Origin: Parasponia andersonii
Lineage: Eukaryota > Streptophyta > Magnoliopsida > Rosales > Cannabaceae
Length of the DNA: 64,000 nt
Direction: 5' to 3'
Assembly (NCBI GenBank): GCA_002914805.1
Contig: JXTB01000092.1
Span: 428,127 to 492,126, forward strand
The notes beneath the pieces are model-generated. The model was not told where the DNA came from, searched no databases, and saw only the letters and a list, made by a program, of their open reading frames with translations. Position 1 is the first letter of the stretch. The number at the start of each line of letters is the position of its first letter. Positions 11,351-25,129 of the stretch are shown here, in pieces. Position numbers and translations under genes: made by a program.

Positions 11351-14300
11351 ATGGAGCAACTCAAGGCGTATAGAAGGCCGGTGTAGGGGAACAAGGAATC
11401 TAGGAAACTGCAAACTAATCAAAACCTTAATATATCACAGATATTTCAAACCACTATGTTTTTTTGTTTGTTACCATCTTCCCAATCTTATTAATATTAT
11501 GCAATAATAATAAGGTTTTGTTTAGTGGGCGTGCGGTTCTTGGAGGCATTACCCTCACAGTCTCCCAAGACACAGTCAAACTTAATGAGAATCATCCCTT
11601 GGCCTGCGTTACTTGGCTTCATTTTTATTTTCATTGTAAAATAATTTGCAAAAAAGTAAGTTTAATTAATCTTCATAAAGATTAATAGTAATGGTATCTC
11701 TAACTGTACATAATGAATCAAATATGTATATAGTAGAATAGAGTAATTGTAATTGGTAATAATGAGCATATATATATATATATATATAAATGAAAAAAAT
11801 AAAAGGAAAAAAGGAAGAGGCAAATGAGGTTGAGGGGTACATATGAGAGTGTGTGCAGAAGGCAGAGGCAGAGGACTAAGAAGAATATTTATGAGATGCG
11901 GGTGAGAACAGCAGTGGCCAGTGAGTCTGTGAGGCCAAGCCTGGTTGACCTCTTTCTTCCACTGTCCATTCCCTGCTCACTTCTCAGTTCTCAGTTCTGA
12001 CCCCCAAAATTAAACTCCCCAACTCCTTTTTCTGCTCACCACACACCATATCATCCTATATTCCTATTCCTATCTGCTTTTTGATTTTTCTGTTATCCTT
12101 ATTATATTTTGAGGGCTCATTAAAAGTGCTAACCACTAATTAGAATGTCTTTTATGGATGAACCTTATATTGGGTATGTTGTCCTTTTCCCTTTGTGTAT
12201 TTCACACAGTTTCTCGTGAAGAGGTGGTAGCCAGTTAATAAGTTTGGATATTGCAGGGTATGGAGACAAACGTATTGTTGAGAATGTGATAATTTTACCT
12301 CTGGTATTACTCTGAATAATGTTTTGGTTTTTACCCCTTTTTGTGTATTTTAACCTTGGAATGGTAAGAGCTAGCGGTGGAGTTACTTGTGGGCCAAAAA
12401 TTTGCCAACCAGCAAACTTAACTATGCCAAGTGTAGATGGGGGAGGGTTGATGTGACCTATGAGGGCCTCACGTACCATAAGGGAATAATAATGAGAACC
12501 CAAGTTTAGGCAAGCGACATGTATACTAGGAGACATTATATACACATTAAATTACAAGTAGAAGGCTATACCATATAGTTCATATTTAGATGAATACAAC
12601 AACCACTGGGGAGAGAAAAACCTTGAGGCGGATAGAGTAGAGTACCCTTTTTGTTCTCTGATAAGTGACTTTGCTGACTCGTGTAAACATGCATAACTCA
12701 TTGAGGAAATCAATCATGTACAAGTTTGGGATAAAGTAGAGCTCGATGGATAAGAGGTATCCGAACCCACACTTTTCTACGGAGTGGAACTGTTTCGGTT
12801 TTATTTTTATTTTATTTTACTGAGGGGAGGTCCATTTGTGGGGGAGAAGAAAGGAACAAAAACTCTGCAAAGATTCTTCTCAGAGGAAAAGGGTGAAGGT
12901 GAGTGAATTATTTGAAATTTGGTTTTTTTGGTGGTCCACCTTAGAAAAACAGTAAAGGGTAACATTCATTTACTGGTGCAGACTTCCATGCTGTTGAAAT
13001 TACTATTTTATTGTCAAATTTGCAAGTGGAAACATGTCAACTTTGAATTGGTGCACGACCCCAAAATTAAAATTTTCGAAATTCTATGGCAAATGAAATC
13101 ATCTTTGTAATAGTTTGAAGTTTGAACCATATAATTTTACCCATTTTGATGATGTGCTTTAAAGGAACAATTGCATGTGGACCGAGACAGAAACACTAGA
13201 GTATTATCATTGTTCAAAATGAAGCATTTGAAGTTAATAATAGTGAGCACTAGTAGTAGCTTTTGAAAGTTTGAAAGTTTTTTAGTACCTAATTTAATTC
13301 ACTACGAGAAAAGAAGTAAATATTCATTGCATTTTTGGAACTTGAATGAGGTCTTATAAAATAAGTTGCAGCTTGACCATAACTCTCATACTTGTAGGTG
13401 GGTGGCCACACTCCTTGCATTAAGTGGCGTAACGCATCCTATATTCAAAAAAGTTGTTTGATTTATTTTTAGGATTTTGATTTGGCAAAATGATTGATTC
13501 TGAATGCTTCACTTTGAGCATTAAGATTATTCTGTTTGTGTTGCATTATATCCATTTATGTACATATATTCAGAAGATGCCTACAATGTCGAAATTAACT
13601 TTGCTTACATAAAATTGCTTTATCCGGATTGGTTGTGTTTTCTTATACATTAACTATCGAAACAAAATGAATCCAAACAATAACACAATCGATAGTAGGA
13701 TTTACTCAGACTAGTCTCATAGCATAACATGTGTAAAAAGATAAGAAATAGACCTCTTAAACTTGTTCAAGTAGAGCCTTGCATGATTGTCTTCCACCTC
13801 AAAAAATTGAGCTACAAAAGAAGGTTAGAAGAAACCAACAGAATATGATAGACCTAAGCCCCACTCTCACTTTGATTTTGCAAGTCATCAAAGAGTTCTA
13901 CAACAAGCAAACATACCTACCATACCATATGCTATCACAGTCTTATTATCCGTTAATAGACATAATACTCAATTGAGCCAGGCTGACAATTTCAGCCCAA
14001 TAGACAGCTAATACTTATGTGTGGGGTAGGCCGTAGGTCCATATAATGTATATAGTTCTACCATAGTTAAGGAGCATGAACGAGTTTCTTGGAATGGTTT
14101 AAATCATGAGAATAATTTGTATTCACTGTCAATGGATTTAGTACATCCCATAGCATATGTACAGATCTTTGTGATGTTTTTCTTTATGACAACTATCAAT
14201 TTGTTTCGGTGTATCTTTTCCTTATTCATTTAAGAAAAATTCTAAATCCATCAACAATCGAACTAAATACATTTATAATTTTAGTTACAATTTTACCCTA

Positions 14301-16125
14301 ATTGGAATTATTATAAAGGACAATATAAAAATCAAATACACCAATTATTGTTATATGGCGAGAATGCCAGCCGTACAGCAAGAAAAAAAAATGAAGAAAA
14401 TCGCTTAAACACTAGAAAGAGGATATTTTTATATTCTTCAAAATTATAAAAAAGTGTAATCTATTTTTTCATGACAAAAATATACAATTTTATTAAAAAA
14501 TTGAGAGAATGTGTTAACACAATATATGAAATATATATGCATAGAATAAAGAAGATTTGAAAAAATCTATAACGAAAAAAATAAATTTTATATATATATA
14601 TATATATTAGAATTTAGAGTTCTGTATTTTTGATAAATCATATATATAAATATAAATATATCATATATGTAGAGAGAGAGAGAGAAAAAAAAAAGTATGA
14701 TAAGATTTTCATATTTATCTTTAAGTGAAAAACAAAATAGATGAAAAGAAGAAAAAGTAAAGCAAAAATAACATGATACATGTAATTATATACAAAAAAA
14801 ATAAAAAAAACCTATATTTTTTAAAAAAAATTCAAAATTAGATAAATATACAAGCTTATCCCCACCTTTATTGTTTCTATTTTAGTATCATAAAATAAAG
14901 AATGCACAAAATAAAAATGGTTTTTTTGAAATATAATGAATGTACACAAAAAAAAGGAAAATAATAAATTTTTTTTTTGTGATGTAAAAAGAAAATGAAT
15001 ATACTTAGTCCAAGAGTTGATGAATTTAGAACTTCCCTTCATTTAAATAGTGGGTTTTTTTTTTTTAAACTTAATTTACAGTTAAAAATGCTCTTATCTC
15101 CAATTAACATTCTTTTCGAATATTTCTTTTCAATCAGATTAGCGTCTCAAACTCTTGTATTTCCAAATGTATTGTTTTAGAGGTTATTGTCATTTATTTG
15201 CAATACTCATCTTTTAGGTTGTAAATTTTTTAGCTAATTTCAACGGATTGGAATTCTATTCAGACATCTTCAAAAAATAATATAAAAAATTGGAGATAGC
15301 ACGACACTAATCAATAATAAAATCACCTCAACAAAATAGTCTTATATATTATTCCGTCTTTTTTTAAATAGTCTTGTCTTCAATTATGCCCTATCTATCC
15401 ATTTTCAGCTGAAATTACTAAATTTTTCGTCACTCTAATTACTATTGTTTTCGCAAAATTCATTCTATCCCAATCAAGTTAGCAGTTAGAACCCTCGTAA
15501 CTTTTGAGGTTTGCAGGTTGACATATTTCCAGTTTACACATTTTTTTTATATAAGGTTATTGCAGATTTTTTCTTCTTGTCGTTTTAAAACTCGATGTCA
15601 TTTATTATATCAATAATTCTTTATTGATGTCACCCATTTTTTTTCATGTCACTTTAATCTTACATTTTTTACCTTTGACCAACTGAGCTAGCCCCAGTTG
15701 GCAACAGGGGTATTGACTCTAGTCTTTAGGTTACTGTTTGTTCGACCTTTCTTTTTATTTTATTTTATTTTATTATTTTTTCCTTTTCCGTTTCAAGTCG
15801 TTTGTAAGGTAACGTCGTTTTTGGATTTCTCTCGTTTTGAATTCACTGTCGTTTTTCCATTTCATCATCATTTTTTTGTTTATTGTCGGTTCTCTATATT
15901 TATGTCGTTTCATTGTTGTCGTATTCATCGCTGTGGTTTCCGCGGGAGGCATTCAGTTCCGTTACGACAGTGTTAACGGTTCTGGACACGTGGGTTTTGG
16001 CTCGGCGACTCTGGACTGTACCAATCAAATCACGAAATACAAGCCTCAATTTTATTTCCAATTTTTTAAAAAAAAAAAATTCTTTTTGTACTTTTTGGTC
16101 ATTTTTCGAAAATGGAAGTCTGAAA
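10480..16125. other. Intergenic region between TAS3 and SFR2, no gene recognised
   Basis: The first few hundred bases are the TAS3 upstream region and are more GC-rich than the surroundings. A second GC-richer patch lies at about 11810-12010 with no convincing ORF. The rest is AT-rich with (TA)n tracts near 11317-11348 and 11769-11788. An open frame on the minus strand at 12165-12545 has no recognised similarity. Nothing here supports a protein gene. Confidence 0.45.
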
Positions 16126-19100
16126 ATGTCGCTAATAGCTCTCTTCGTCTCCGCGACGAAGCTCGCCGGAATCTTGGTTACAGTCTCCGTCGCCGCCAAC
16201 GCCTTCTCTTTCTCACGTTATCGCCGTAAAAATCTCCGGCGGTTCCAGTCGCCCATCGATGAGTCCTCCCATACACTCGCCGACTTCACTGTCAACGGTA
16301 AAACTTTTTTCTCTTAGCTCAAAACCTAAGCACTAGGAGCTTCATGAGCTTCCACAACTCGAACTCATTATTCGAAATTTTAAATAATTTTTTGAATTGG
16401 GTAGCTCTAGCTGTTTAAATTGAGTATAATTTTGCTTAATTCAAGTGCATTATTTTGGAATTTTGTAGATTTATTGCCTTTTCAAGAACTAATTTTGAAA
16501 TTTTAGATTTCATTTCCGATGTATATAATGATCGCTTATTGAATTCGTAAGAATTGGTGATATATGGACCCTGTTACAGCATAGAATTGAAGCTAAATTC
16601 GGTGATGATTTACTATTACTTTTGCTGTTATGGCATTGAGAACTCCAACTCTTTATTTGATTTTTGAATAGTTTCTGGGATTGGGTAGCTAAAGATTGAG
16701 TAGAATTTTCTTCAATTCAAGTGCTTTTTTTTTTGGGAATTTTGTAAATGTTTTTCCCTTTTTAAGAAATGATTTTGAATTTCATATTTTACAATTAAAG
16801 TAACTTTTATTTAATTAGTAAGAATAATTCATACTCTATGGGCATTGTAAAGCATTGAATTCAAACTAAATTCAGTTCAGTGCTTTTGGTGGTATAGCGA
16901 TGGGACTTGGTGGTTAGAAATTGTCGATCTTTGTGACAAGAATTTATTGGTCAAGTATTGTCGCTGTATGATTATTGCAGATGGTGAAAATGAGTTTTTC
17001 TTTGGGCTGGCAACAGCACCAGCGCATGTTGAAGACAGATTGAATGATGCTTGGCTCGAGTTTGCGGAAGAAAATCTGTGCGAGAAAATGGAGACTCAGC
17101 AGGAACCGCAACTAGTAAATGCCTTGATGGGTCCAGTAAGTGGTGATGGTGGCTCACAGCTAAATTCTTCATCGTCTTCTGGTAATGTTAATCAAACAAG
17201 TAAGAAAAAGAAGCCTCTTAAGATAGCTCTGGAAGCAATGATGAGAGGGTTCGAGAAGTATATAGAAAAAGGAGAAGAAGAATCTGCTCCAAATGAAGAA
17301 TGCCATCATAATGTAGCCGCATGGCATAATGTCCCACTTCCGTAAGCCTTAGACTTTTAAAACCATCTCTTTAAATTCTAAAACATTTGGGAAAATAATG
17401 AATTATGCTTATTTATTGTCCTAGCATCTTGGTAGTTAATTATCTGGTCAATTGTGGTAACATTTTCTTTTTTTTGGTTAAGGGTAAAATTGATTCTTAA
17501 ATTGGTTTCAGACAGGAGAGGCTAAGGTTTTGGTCTGATCCAGATACAGAACTGAAACTAGCAAAAGATACTGGTGTCAGCGTCTTTAGAATGGGAATAG
17601 ATTGGTCGCGAGTTATGCCTGTGGAGCCAGTGAACAATATTAAAGACACTGTAAGTTGGATTCTGAGTTCTCACGTTGAAATTGTCCATTAAGTAATTCT
17701 GCTATTTGGTGCTTTATACGTTAGCAAAGATCCATTTGATGCCTGAAAGGCCTTATTTTTAAAAATAAAAAGTAAAAAATTAGGATAGATTTTGTTACGC
17801 TTCATTGGGGCATTAAATGACTTTCGTTATGAGTTGGACTGAATTTGACTTCATGATATTGTTTTTAAGGTTAATTATGCAGCTTTGGAGCGTTATAAGT
17901 GGATAATCAACAGGGTACGTTCATATGGAATGAAGGTGATGCTGACACTTTTCCATCACTCTTTGCCATCATGGGCTGGGGAATATGGTGGGTGGAAGCT
18001 GGAGAAAACGGTTGACTATTTCATTGATTTTACCAGGTTATTCTTCCACTAATTTCTTAATACAATTCTAAAGATGTAGTCGTATGACATGTAAGTGAAT
18101 TACTCATTCGTTTGAAGATACAGAACCAAGATGGTAGTTGACATTCAAGTGCGTGTGTGTATTTGGATTCAACTTAAGTTGCCTGGCCTCATGGCCCTGC
18201 ATTGTACTGGAAAAATTGTGCAACTAGTCCTTTCTCAACCCAACACCAATGCCCAACTCTCTGTCTGTCCCATATGTTAGGCTTCTATAGCAATTGACCA
18301 AATTCATCACCTGCATCAGGTAGCCGTTTAGTTCCTTTCCTTTTTCTATTCTCACAGTTTCTAATTTCTTGTCCTTTATTCAGCCACGTTGGGTAAAGCT
18401 CAAATTCAACACACTATCTATGTGCCTCTATGTGAAATCTGGCTACACAAGAAAGAGGGAAATTATGATGATGTTTTTCATTTTCATTCATTTAATCATG
18501 CGTATCATTGTTTTGTTTTCAAATAACATTTATCTTTATTCTCTCTATATGGAGTGACTAAAACATTATCAGCTTTCTAAATTCTTATTATTACATTTCA
18601 GGCTTGTTGTTGACAGTGTATCAGATTTAGTAGACTACTGGGTAACGTTTAATGAACCTCATGTCTTCTGCATGCTTACTTATTGTGCTGGAGCTTGGCC
18701 TGGCGGTCATCCTGATATGCTGGAAGCTGCAACTTCTGCTTTACCAATGGGTGTATTCCAACAGGCGATGAATTGGATGGCTATTGCACATTCAAAGGCT
18801 TATGACTCTATCCATGAACGAAGGTATTTCATTGTCAAAGAAGCTCTGTTAGAAAAAGAGTTCTCTACTGTTTTTGACAGAGTTGAATGAGTGCTTATGC
18901 TGTCAACCTGATTGACTACCCGGAAAATGTCATTTCCTTCTGCTAGAGGATGATTACACGAGTCTCCTGTTGTCCCATGAACTTATCTATGAAACTATGC
19001 CCTTTGTCAGTCGTGGCTCTTTGTTCAGGGATCTTTCTATTGCCTGGCTTATTAGCTACACTAAAATTATAAGCTTTCTTGTTTCTTACTACTTTATCTT

Positions 19101-20577
19101 TATGTTTTTCATCTATCAGCGTCTCACCAAATTCAATAGTTGGAGTAGCACACCATGTTTCATTTATGCGTCCATATGGTCTATTTGATACTGCTGCTGT
19201 GTCACTGGCCAATTCCTTGACTCTCTTCCCTTACGTGGATAGTATTTCTGAGAAGTTGGATTTTATAGGCATAAACTACTATGGACAGGTTCTGTCTCTT
19301 TAACAAAGTGTGCTGTGACTTCATTGCTCTTAGATACAAGCCACAAAGAATTTGAACACTAACATTATTCGTCAACTGATCAGGAAGTGGTGTCTGGTGC
19401 TGGACTGAAACTAGTAGAGACTGATGAATATAGTGAATCTGGACGTGGGGTGTATCCTGATGGTTTGTATCGCGTGCTGCTTCAGTTCCATGAAAGATAC
19501 AAACATTTGAATGTTCCGTTCATTGTTACGGAAAATGGTGTGTCTGATGAGACTGATTTGATCCGTCGGCCATATCTATTAGAGCATTTGCTGGCTGTTT
19601 ATGCTGCCATGCTCAAGGTTTGGCTCTAGACAAAAATTTAAAATTTTCCAATATTAAATAGTCCTTCGCTCAACATAATTGGTTGCTAAACCCTAAACTT
19701 GTTTATTGTTTTTTAGGGTGTCCCTGTGTTAGGCTACCTATTTTGGACTATTTCTGATAATTGGGAGTGGGCAGATGGATATGGTCCCAAGTTTGGACTT
19801 GTAGCTGTTGATCGTGCCAATGCCCTTGCGAGGGTACCACGCCATTCATACCATCTATTTACTAAGGTTATCTAGCTCTTCCACTTGTTATGTAATATGT
19901 TTGCCTTAGTTGAGCTCTCTAGTAAAATCTGCAGCACGTTTCTTCAATTCAGGTGGTGACAACAGGTAAAATTACACGGGAAGACAGGAGAAATGCATGG
20001 TACAAACTCCAAAGAGCTGCTAAGGAGAAAAAAACACGACCCTTTTATCGGGCAGTTAATAAACATGGTCTGATGTATGCAGGTAAACCATGCAGCTAAA
20101 GTTCTTTTAGTGTCTGTAATCACAGTCATTTCTTATATTTGATCATCTATCATCCACATTTTCTCAAAAGAAAAAGGTTTATGTGGGGATATGAGTTTAA
20201 TTTGCATAAAACGATTTTGTAAATAAACATTCCTGAAGACAGAAGTTCTGATCCTTGTTTTCGATATTGGGACTCTCAGCGATTAAGAAATTCCCACATT
20301 GATGGTGGTGTAACACTGTTATCATTTAGACTCTGAATATTTCCTAAAGAATTGCCTCTCATTCATTCTTATTTCAGGAGGTCTTGATGAGCCCATACAG
20401 CGACCATACGTAGAACGTGACTGGCGATTTGGACACTATGAGATGGAAGGTCTTCAGGATCCATTAAGTCGCTTATCAAGATTCATTCTCCAACCTTTCT
20501 CCCTCAAAAGGAAAAAAAGAGTGCATGAAAAAGATGATGAAACATTGGTTCTTCAACCTCTTGAGCTTAGTGCTTGA
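16126..20577 (+). CDS. SFR2: SFR2, galactolipid:galactolipid galactosyltransferase (GH1-like)
   Basis: SENSITIVE TO FREEZING 2 sits in the chloroplast outer envelope and moves galactose between MGDG molecules, giving oligogalactolipids and diacylglycerol. This stabilises membranes during freezing. Ten exons: 16126-16297, 16981-17341, 17512-17650, 17870-18036, 18602-18823, 19120-19288, 19384-19617, 19717-19866, 19953-20082, 20378-20577. All junctions are GT-AG and in frame, giving 647 aa. The hydrophobic N-terminus is the envelope anchor. The GH1 acid/base is Glu298 in TFNEP and the nucleophile Glu460 in VTENG; they are 162 residues apart, as in the Arabidopsis protein. The C-terminal DWRFGHY block is SFR2-specific. 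The protein is about 25 aa longer than the Arabidopsis one (622 aa), mainly in the acidic/Ser-rich linker of exon 2. An earlier ATG at 16112 meets a stop after two codons. Confidence 0.96.
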
Positions 20578-22233
20578 TTATTTTACTAGTCCTGCTAGAC
20601 ACTTCCTTATTAAGATTCCTGCATTTGAGCATATATTTTCTTGAATCTAAAACGATTTTGAATTTATGTCACCGAGTTAAATGTGCGCCATAATAGCCTC
20701 TTAATTAGTTATATGTATTTTTAAAGCATAGTGAACATAAAAAGAAAAGTTTGTTTTTCAGCTTTTTTGGCTAGAAATGCAGTTGTTCTTCGACTTCGAA
20801 ATTCGAATTGATGGATTTTAATTCCACTAAATTGTGTTTATCCGGAACGAGATAAAGGACGGAACACGCTTTAGCGTTTTTATGGGAATGTAAACAATGA
20901 ATTTCATATCATAGCATTGTGTTTAGTTCTAAACGTGTGAACTAAGTATACTATTTTATTTTATTTTTTTGGTTATGTTGCTTATTATATAATATTTTCT
21001 CCTGTATGATTTTTATTTTTTTTCTACATCACATGCATTTACATTACCAATCAAGCTACAGAGTTTATAACGAGAAAATTCTAAACGAAATTATGAGTTC
21101 ATCAAAGAATAATAACGGAACAAGATCTGAGGAAAGTCTAAGTAAGTTAATCACTATATATATATATATATATATATAGGTGATATTTCAACGGAGTTTT
21201 TTATTTTTGCTCCACTGGGTACTCTAATTTAGTGAACCGATCGAGTATTTCACTTCACAGTTAAAAAGGCCTGCATAACTCTAACTTAAAGATATAAGAC
21301 ACAATGATCGGATTCATCATCTCAAACTATATAGCTTAATTCCCTTGTTTAGTTTAAAAGCACTAATTGGTCATTGGTTCCGGCTTATTTATAAAAACTT
21401 AACATGAGGATTGCCTAATTTTTTTTTTTTTTTAAGAACAATATTTTTTAAATTGAAATTAGTGGTGAAGATANAAAAAAAACATAAATAATGCAAAGCA
21501 AGCCCTTAGGCCTTAGGCAATTAGGCTAAGAAAATACGCGAGAAAAAATAAGGGCCGCGCAATATTTTTGCAGTCCCTGTCCTTGATTTTTAGCGCTACA
21601 ATAATCAACTTGTGAACATGTAACGTAAGTTAAAAAGTATGTGAAGTTGAAAGCTAATCTTGTTTTTTTCACCATACAGTGCCCAAAAATGCTTGCGGTA
21701 TTGAGTCTAATTTTCCTGCTGATCTTATTAGCTCTAACCCTATAACCCACTTTAGAAAATGGGCCTTTTGGCCCAGTGGAGTTGGACCCAACCGAAACTT
21801 GGTCCATGGAAGCCTGAAAATAAATATATAAATAAACGAAAAATAATACGAAAGTCGCTATGAGGGCATATATTCCCGTCCCTATTACTTTTCTCCTTGG
21901 TTTCGTAACTGAGCCTGGTTTCTTCTATCATTACCGTAAATTTATTCTAGTCCTTTTCCTGATCACCCAATTTCGTTTTTTTCATATGCACACCCCATTT
22001 CGTTTTCTTGTTCAATGAAACAAAACTATTTCTTTTAATAATAATTGGGGTTGACCAAAAATGGCGGCTTTTTAAAGCCATCGTCGTCCATGGATTCATT
22101 AAATGAAGTTTTATCCAATACCCATCTGGAGATTTTCGTTTGGTAAGCCAAATCTTGATTCTACTCTTGATTTCCATAACTGGGTATCTGAGATTTCATT
22201 CGTATAATTTGTTGATAATATAAACTAGTTATT
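20578..22233. other. Intergenic region between SFR2 and the F-box gene
   Basis: It contains the SFR2 3' UTR, a (TA)n tract near 21156-21178, a poly-T near 21421-21433 and one undetermined base at 21474. No reading frame resembles a known protein. The last 200-300 bases are presumably the leader and promoter of the F-box gene. Confidence 0.5.
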
Positions 22234-23316
22234 ATGAATTCACAAAGAGATGGGATTTTCCCCGATGAGGTTGTCCTTCAAATTCTAGCAAGGTTACCAA
22301 TGAAGTCTCTTTTTAGAAGCAAAACTGTGTGTAAGCTATGGTGTAGATTGTGTTCTGATAAGTATTTCATTAAGCTCTTCAATGAAGTTTCTGCTAAGAA
22401 TCCCATGTTATTGGTGGAGATTTCTGAGTCTTTGCAGTTAAAATCTAGTTTGATTTGTGTTGAAAATAGATTGGGTGTTTCTGAGTTTTCCTTGAGTTTC
22501 TTGAAGGATAGAGTAAGGGTTAGAGCCTCTTGTAATGGTTTATTGTGTTGCTCTAGTATTCCCGATAAAGGTGTTTACTATGTATGTAATCCTATGACTC
22601 GTGAATTTAAGCTGCTTCCTAGGAGTAGGGAGAGGCCTGTGACCCGATTTCATCCGGACGGTGAGGCAACTCTAGTGGGTTTGGCTTGTAATTTATCGAC
22701 TCAGAATTTCAATGTCGTTTTAGCCGGTTATCACCGGACTTTTGGTCATAGGTCAGATGGGACTTTCATATGCTTGGTGTATGATTCTGAGTCAAACAAA
22801 TGGAGGAAGTTTGTCTCTTTTCAGGATGATCAGTTCACACATATGAATAAGAACCAAGTGGTGTATGTCAATAGGGCGCTTCATTGGCTCACTGGTAGTA
22901 GTTCTTCTATACTTGTGCTTGATTTGTATTGTGATATTTGGAGGAAAATGTCATTGCCATATGAAGTTGGTGAGGAGTCCGGAAATAGAGTTTACTTGTT
23001 GGAGTTAGATGGTTGCCTCTCTGTGATGCAGATTTCTGATACTTGGATGAATATCTGGGTTTTGAAGAATTATGAGAAAGAGGAATGGAGTTTGGTGGAT
23101 AGGGTGAGTCTCAGATGTATTAGAGGACTTGTGCCTGGTATTTTCCCCATATGTCAGTCTGGTGAGGTTGTTTTCTTAGCAACCCACAAGCAGGTATTGG
23201 TGTATCATCGCAAGAGCCGAGTATGGAAAGAGATGTATTCTGTGAAGAATAGCTCTACACTTCCATTGTGGTTCTCAGCGCATGCATTTCGGAGCACAAT
23301 ATTCTCTTGTCATTAG
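22234..23316 (+). CDS. F-box protein with F-box-associated (FBA/kelch-like) domain
   Basis: This single-exon gene encodes 360 aa. An F-box lies at about residues 8-50 (FPDEVVLQILARLPMKSLFR, then a conserved KTVCKLW); it would bind an ASK/SKP1 adaptor in an SCF ubiquitin ligase. The rest has the layout of F-box-associated beta-propeller domains: a SCNGLLC block, a YVCNPMTREFKLLP block near residue 115, then VYDSESNKWR and a LHWLTG segment. Proteins such as Arabidopsis At5g49610 are the nearest type I recognise. The substrate is unknown. The start is the first ATG of a frame preceded by a clear leader. An intron in the 3' UTR is possible but I could not place it. Confidence 0.9.
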   Translation: MNSQRDGIFPDEVVLQILARLPMKSLFRSKTVCKLWCRLCSDKYFIKLFNEVSAKNPMLLVEISESLQLKSSLICVENRLGVSEFSLSFLKDRVRVRASCNGLLCCSSIPDKGVYYVCNPMTREFKLLPRSRERPVTRFHPDGEATLVGLACNLSTQNFNVVLAGYHRTFGHRSDGTFICLVYDSESNKWRKFVSFQDDQFTHMNKNQVVYVNRALHWLTGSSSSILVLDLYCDIWRKMSLPYEVGEESGNRVYLLELDGCLSVMQISDTWMNIWVLKNYEKEEWSLVDRVSLRCIRGLVPGIFPICQSGEVVFLATHKQVLVYHRKSRVWKEMYSVKNSSTLPLWFSAHAFRSTIFSCH

Positions 23317-23750
23317 GCTGTGAAGGTAATTTGGTGCACTTCTTCACTGTACATAAGTTCCTTAAGAAAAATTTCTTTTCAATTGTTATTGGTTAAGAGA
23401 ATCGTGATCATTGATAACCAAGCCATTGACTTGGAAGATTTATTTTCTTCTTTTTATTTGTATTTAAAAGTTTGTGAATTTATTGGCTTGTTGATTATAA
23501 CTTCACCTTGTAATGCTATAATTACTGTAAATTTGTGACCATTCATGTTTCTCTTATGTAAAACAATATGAAATATGAAGAATAAGGTATATTTAAGATG
23601 GCGATATCCAGTCAGCTTTTTGCAATTATGCCTATTAGAGATGGCTTTTCATTTCCTTGTTGCTTTCTTCTTTGGATTCTGACTTTTATAATATTATCTT
23701 GAATTACACGTGTGGGTAGCCAACTTTCTGTGTAACCACGCCTCAATTTT

Positions 23751-23842
23751 TAGGAGACTCTTTTAGAAATCACAAATGTAATTTTAATGTATCTTTTAGG
23801 AGACTCTTTTAGAAATCACAAATGTAATTTTAATGTGCCATG
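23751..23842. repeat. 46-bp tandem duplication
   Basis: A unit beginning TAGGAGACTCTTTTAGAAAT is present twice in direct succession, at 23751 and 23797, almost identical. It looks like a recent local duplication in non-coding DNA. Confidence 0.85.
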
Positions 23843-25129
23843 CTTATTGGTTAAAATCAAAACCATTCTAAGAATTTCGTTAGCGGAAGCAATCCAAAGT
23901 TTTAAATTAAAGGTTGTTAATCTTGACATTTCCTGAGAAAGTTTATGAGACTAATCTCCTCAGAGTGCTGAAGTTTGGATTGAGCAAGTTTTTTAGGTTA
24001 ATAAGTTGTGCTAGCAAATGTGTCGCATCACACATGTTGTTTGAGCAAAGAACAGCTATCAGTTAATTATCAAGAAGACCGAGAAAAAGAAGGTGCAATA
24101 ATATGCCTAAAAAGCAGAGGTTGTCGAATGCAATTACTACAAAATGAGATTGGAATATGGCGGTTGAAGGGGTTCGGTAATATTTTTGGGTATGTTTGTT
24201 GAATGTGATTTAACTCGAGCAGTTGAATTGCGGTACTGATGTAGAAGGTATGAGACTCTTGAGTGCACAAAAGCAGCAGCTTTCAGCATGAGCTTCAACT
24301 TGAAACTCCCCAAAATGATCACGACCTTTTAACATGAGTCCTAACAGCTTTGAACAGTCCTAATATGATGATTGATTTCGAATTCTATTTACAAATGTGG
24401 GCATTGGAAACATTCTGGTAAGTTTGTGCATATATTGGCACGCAAATTCTGAGGCATGTGTTGGTGTTTAGGCACCCCATTTGTCTGCTGGTTACAATGG
24501 TCATTTGTGCTTGTATGTTCAGTTATTCAATTTTGCTGATGTAGAGACTTGACTTGGAGGCCATGAGCTTCTTCAGTCAATATTTGGCATTGAAGATTTA
24601 TTTGACCTTGTATACTTGAAAATATTATTGGAGAACAGGCTAAACGAAATGATAGGTGATGGATGGGTCACGAGTCACTAATTTAAATGAAAATATAAAC
24701 AAAGGTTTAACACTTTGTACTTTATTTTATTTTTCTGATAAGGACAAGTGGAATTTTACTTTCTTACATCTTATTGTATGACAAAACAGTTTAAAAATAA
24801 ATTAATAAATAAAAATTTGAGTTTAGGCACACGCATCTATTGTGAAGCAATAAGATACATCGTGTAACATGTGTACATTGTACATCTTTAATTAAATTCT
24901 AATTTGCAAACATAGAAGCGAGTTTTTTACTTTTGTCTTGTTTATCTAGAAAATATTTTATAAGAAGGCGTTTTTATACACTTATTACATACAGTGCGAG
25001 GTTGTCCTAATTCATTAAGTTTAATTTATTTAATTGTGTCTTATAGCAAACTAAACTAATTTTGGGTCCACTTTAAATAGATATCTATTTTTTAATATCA
25101 TAGCAAAATAATTAGTATCAAATATTTAC

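Noticed and set aside
11960..12010. CTCACTTCTCAGTTCTCAG and CTGAC words resembling the star strand of miR156
   Set aside because: No complementary TGACAGAAGAGAGTGAGC-like arm within a plausible hairpin distance.
12165..12545. 126-codon open frame on the minus strand
   Set aside because: No motif or composition typical of a plant protein, no splice or leader context. It could be a transposon relic, but nothing supports that.
15698..16317. Overlapping plus-strand frames upstream of SFR2
   Set aside because: They cover the SFR2 leader. Only the frame from 16126 continues through conserved exons.
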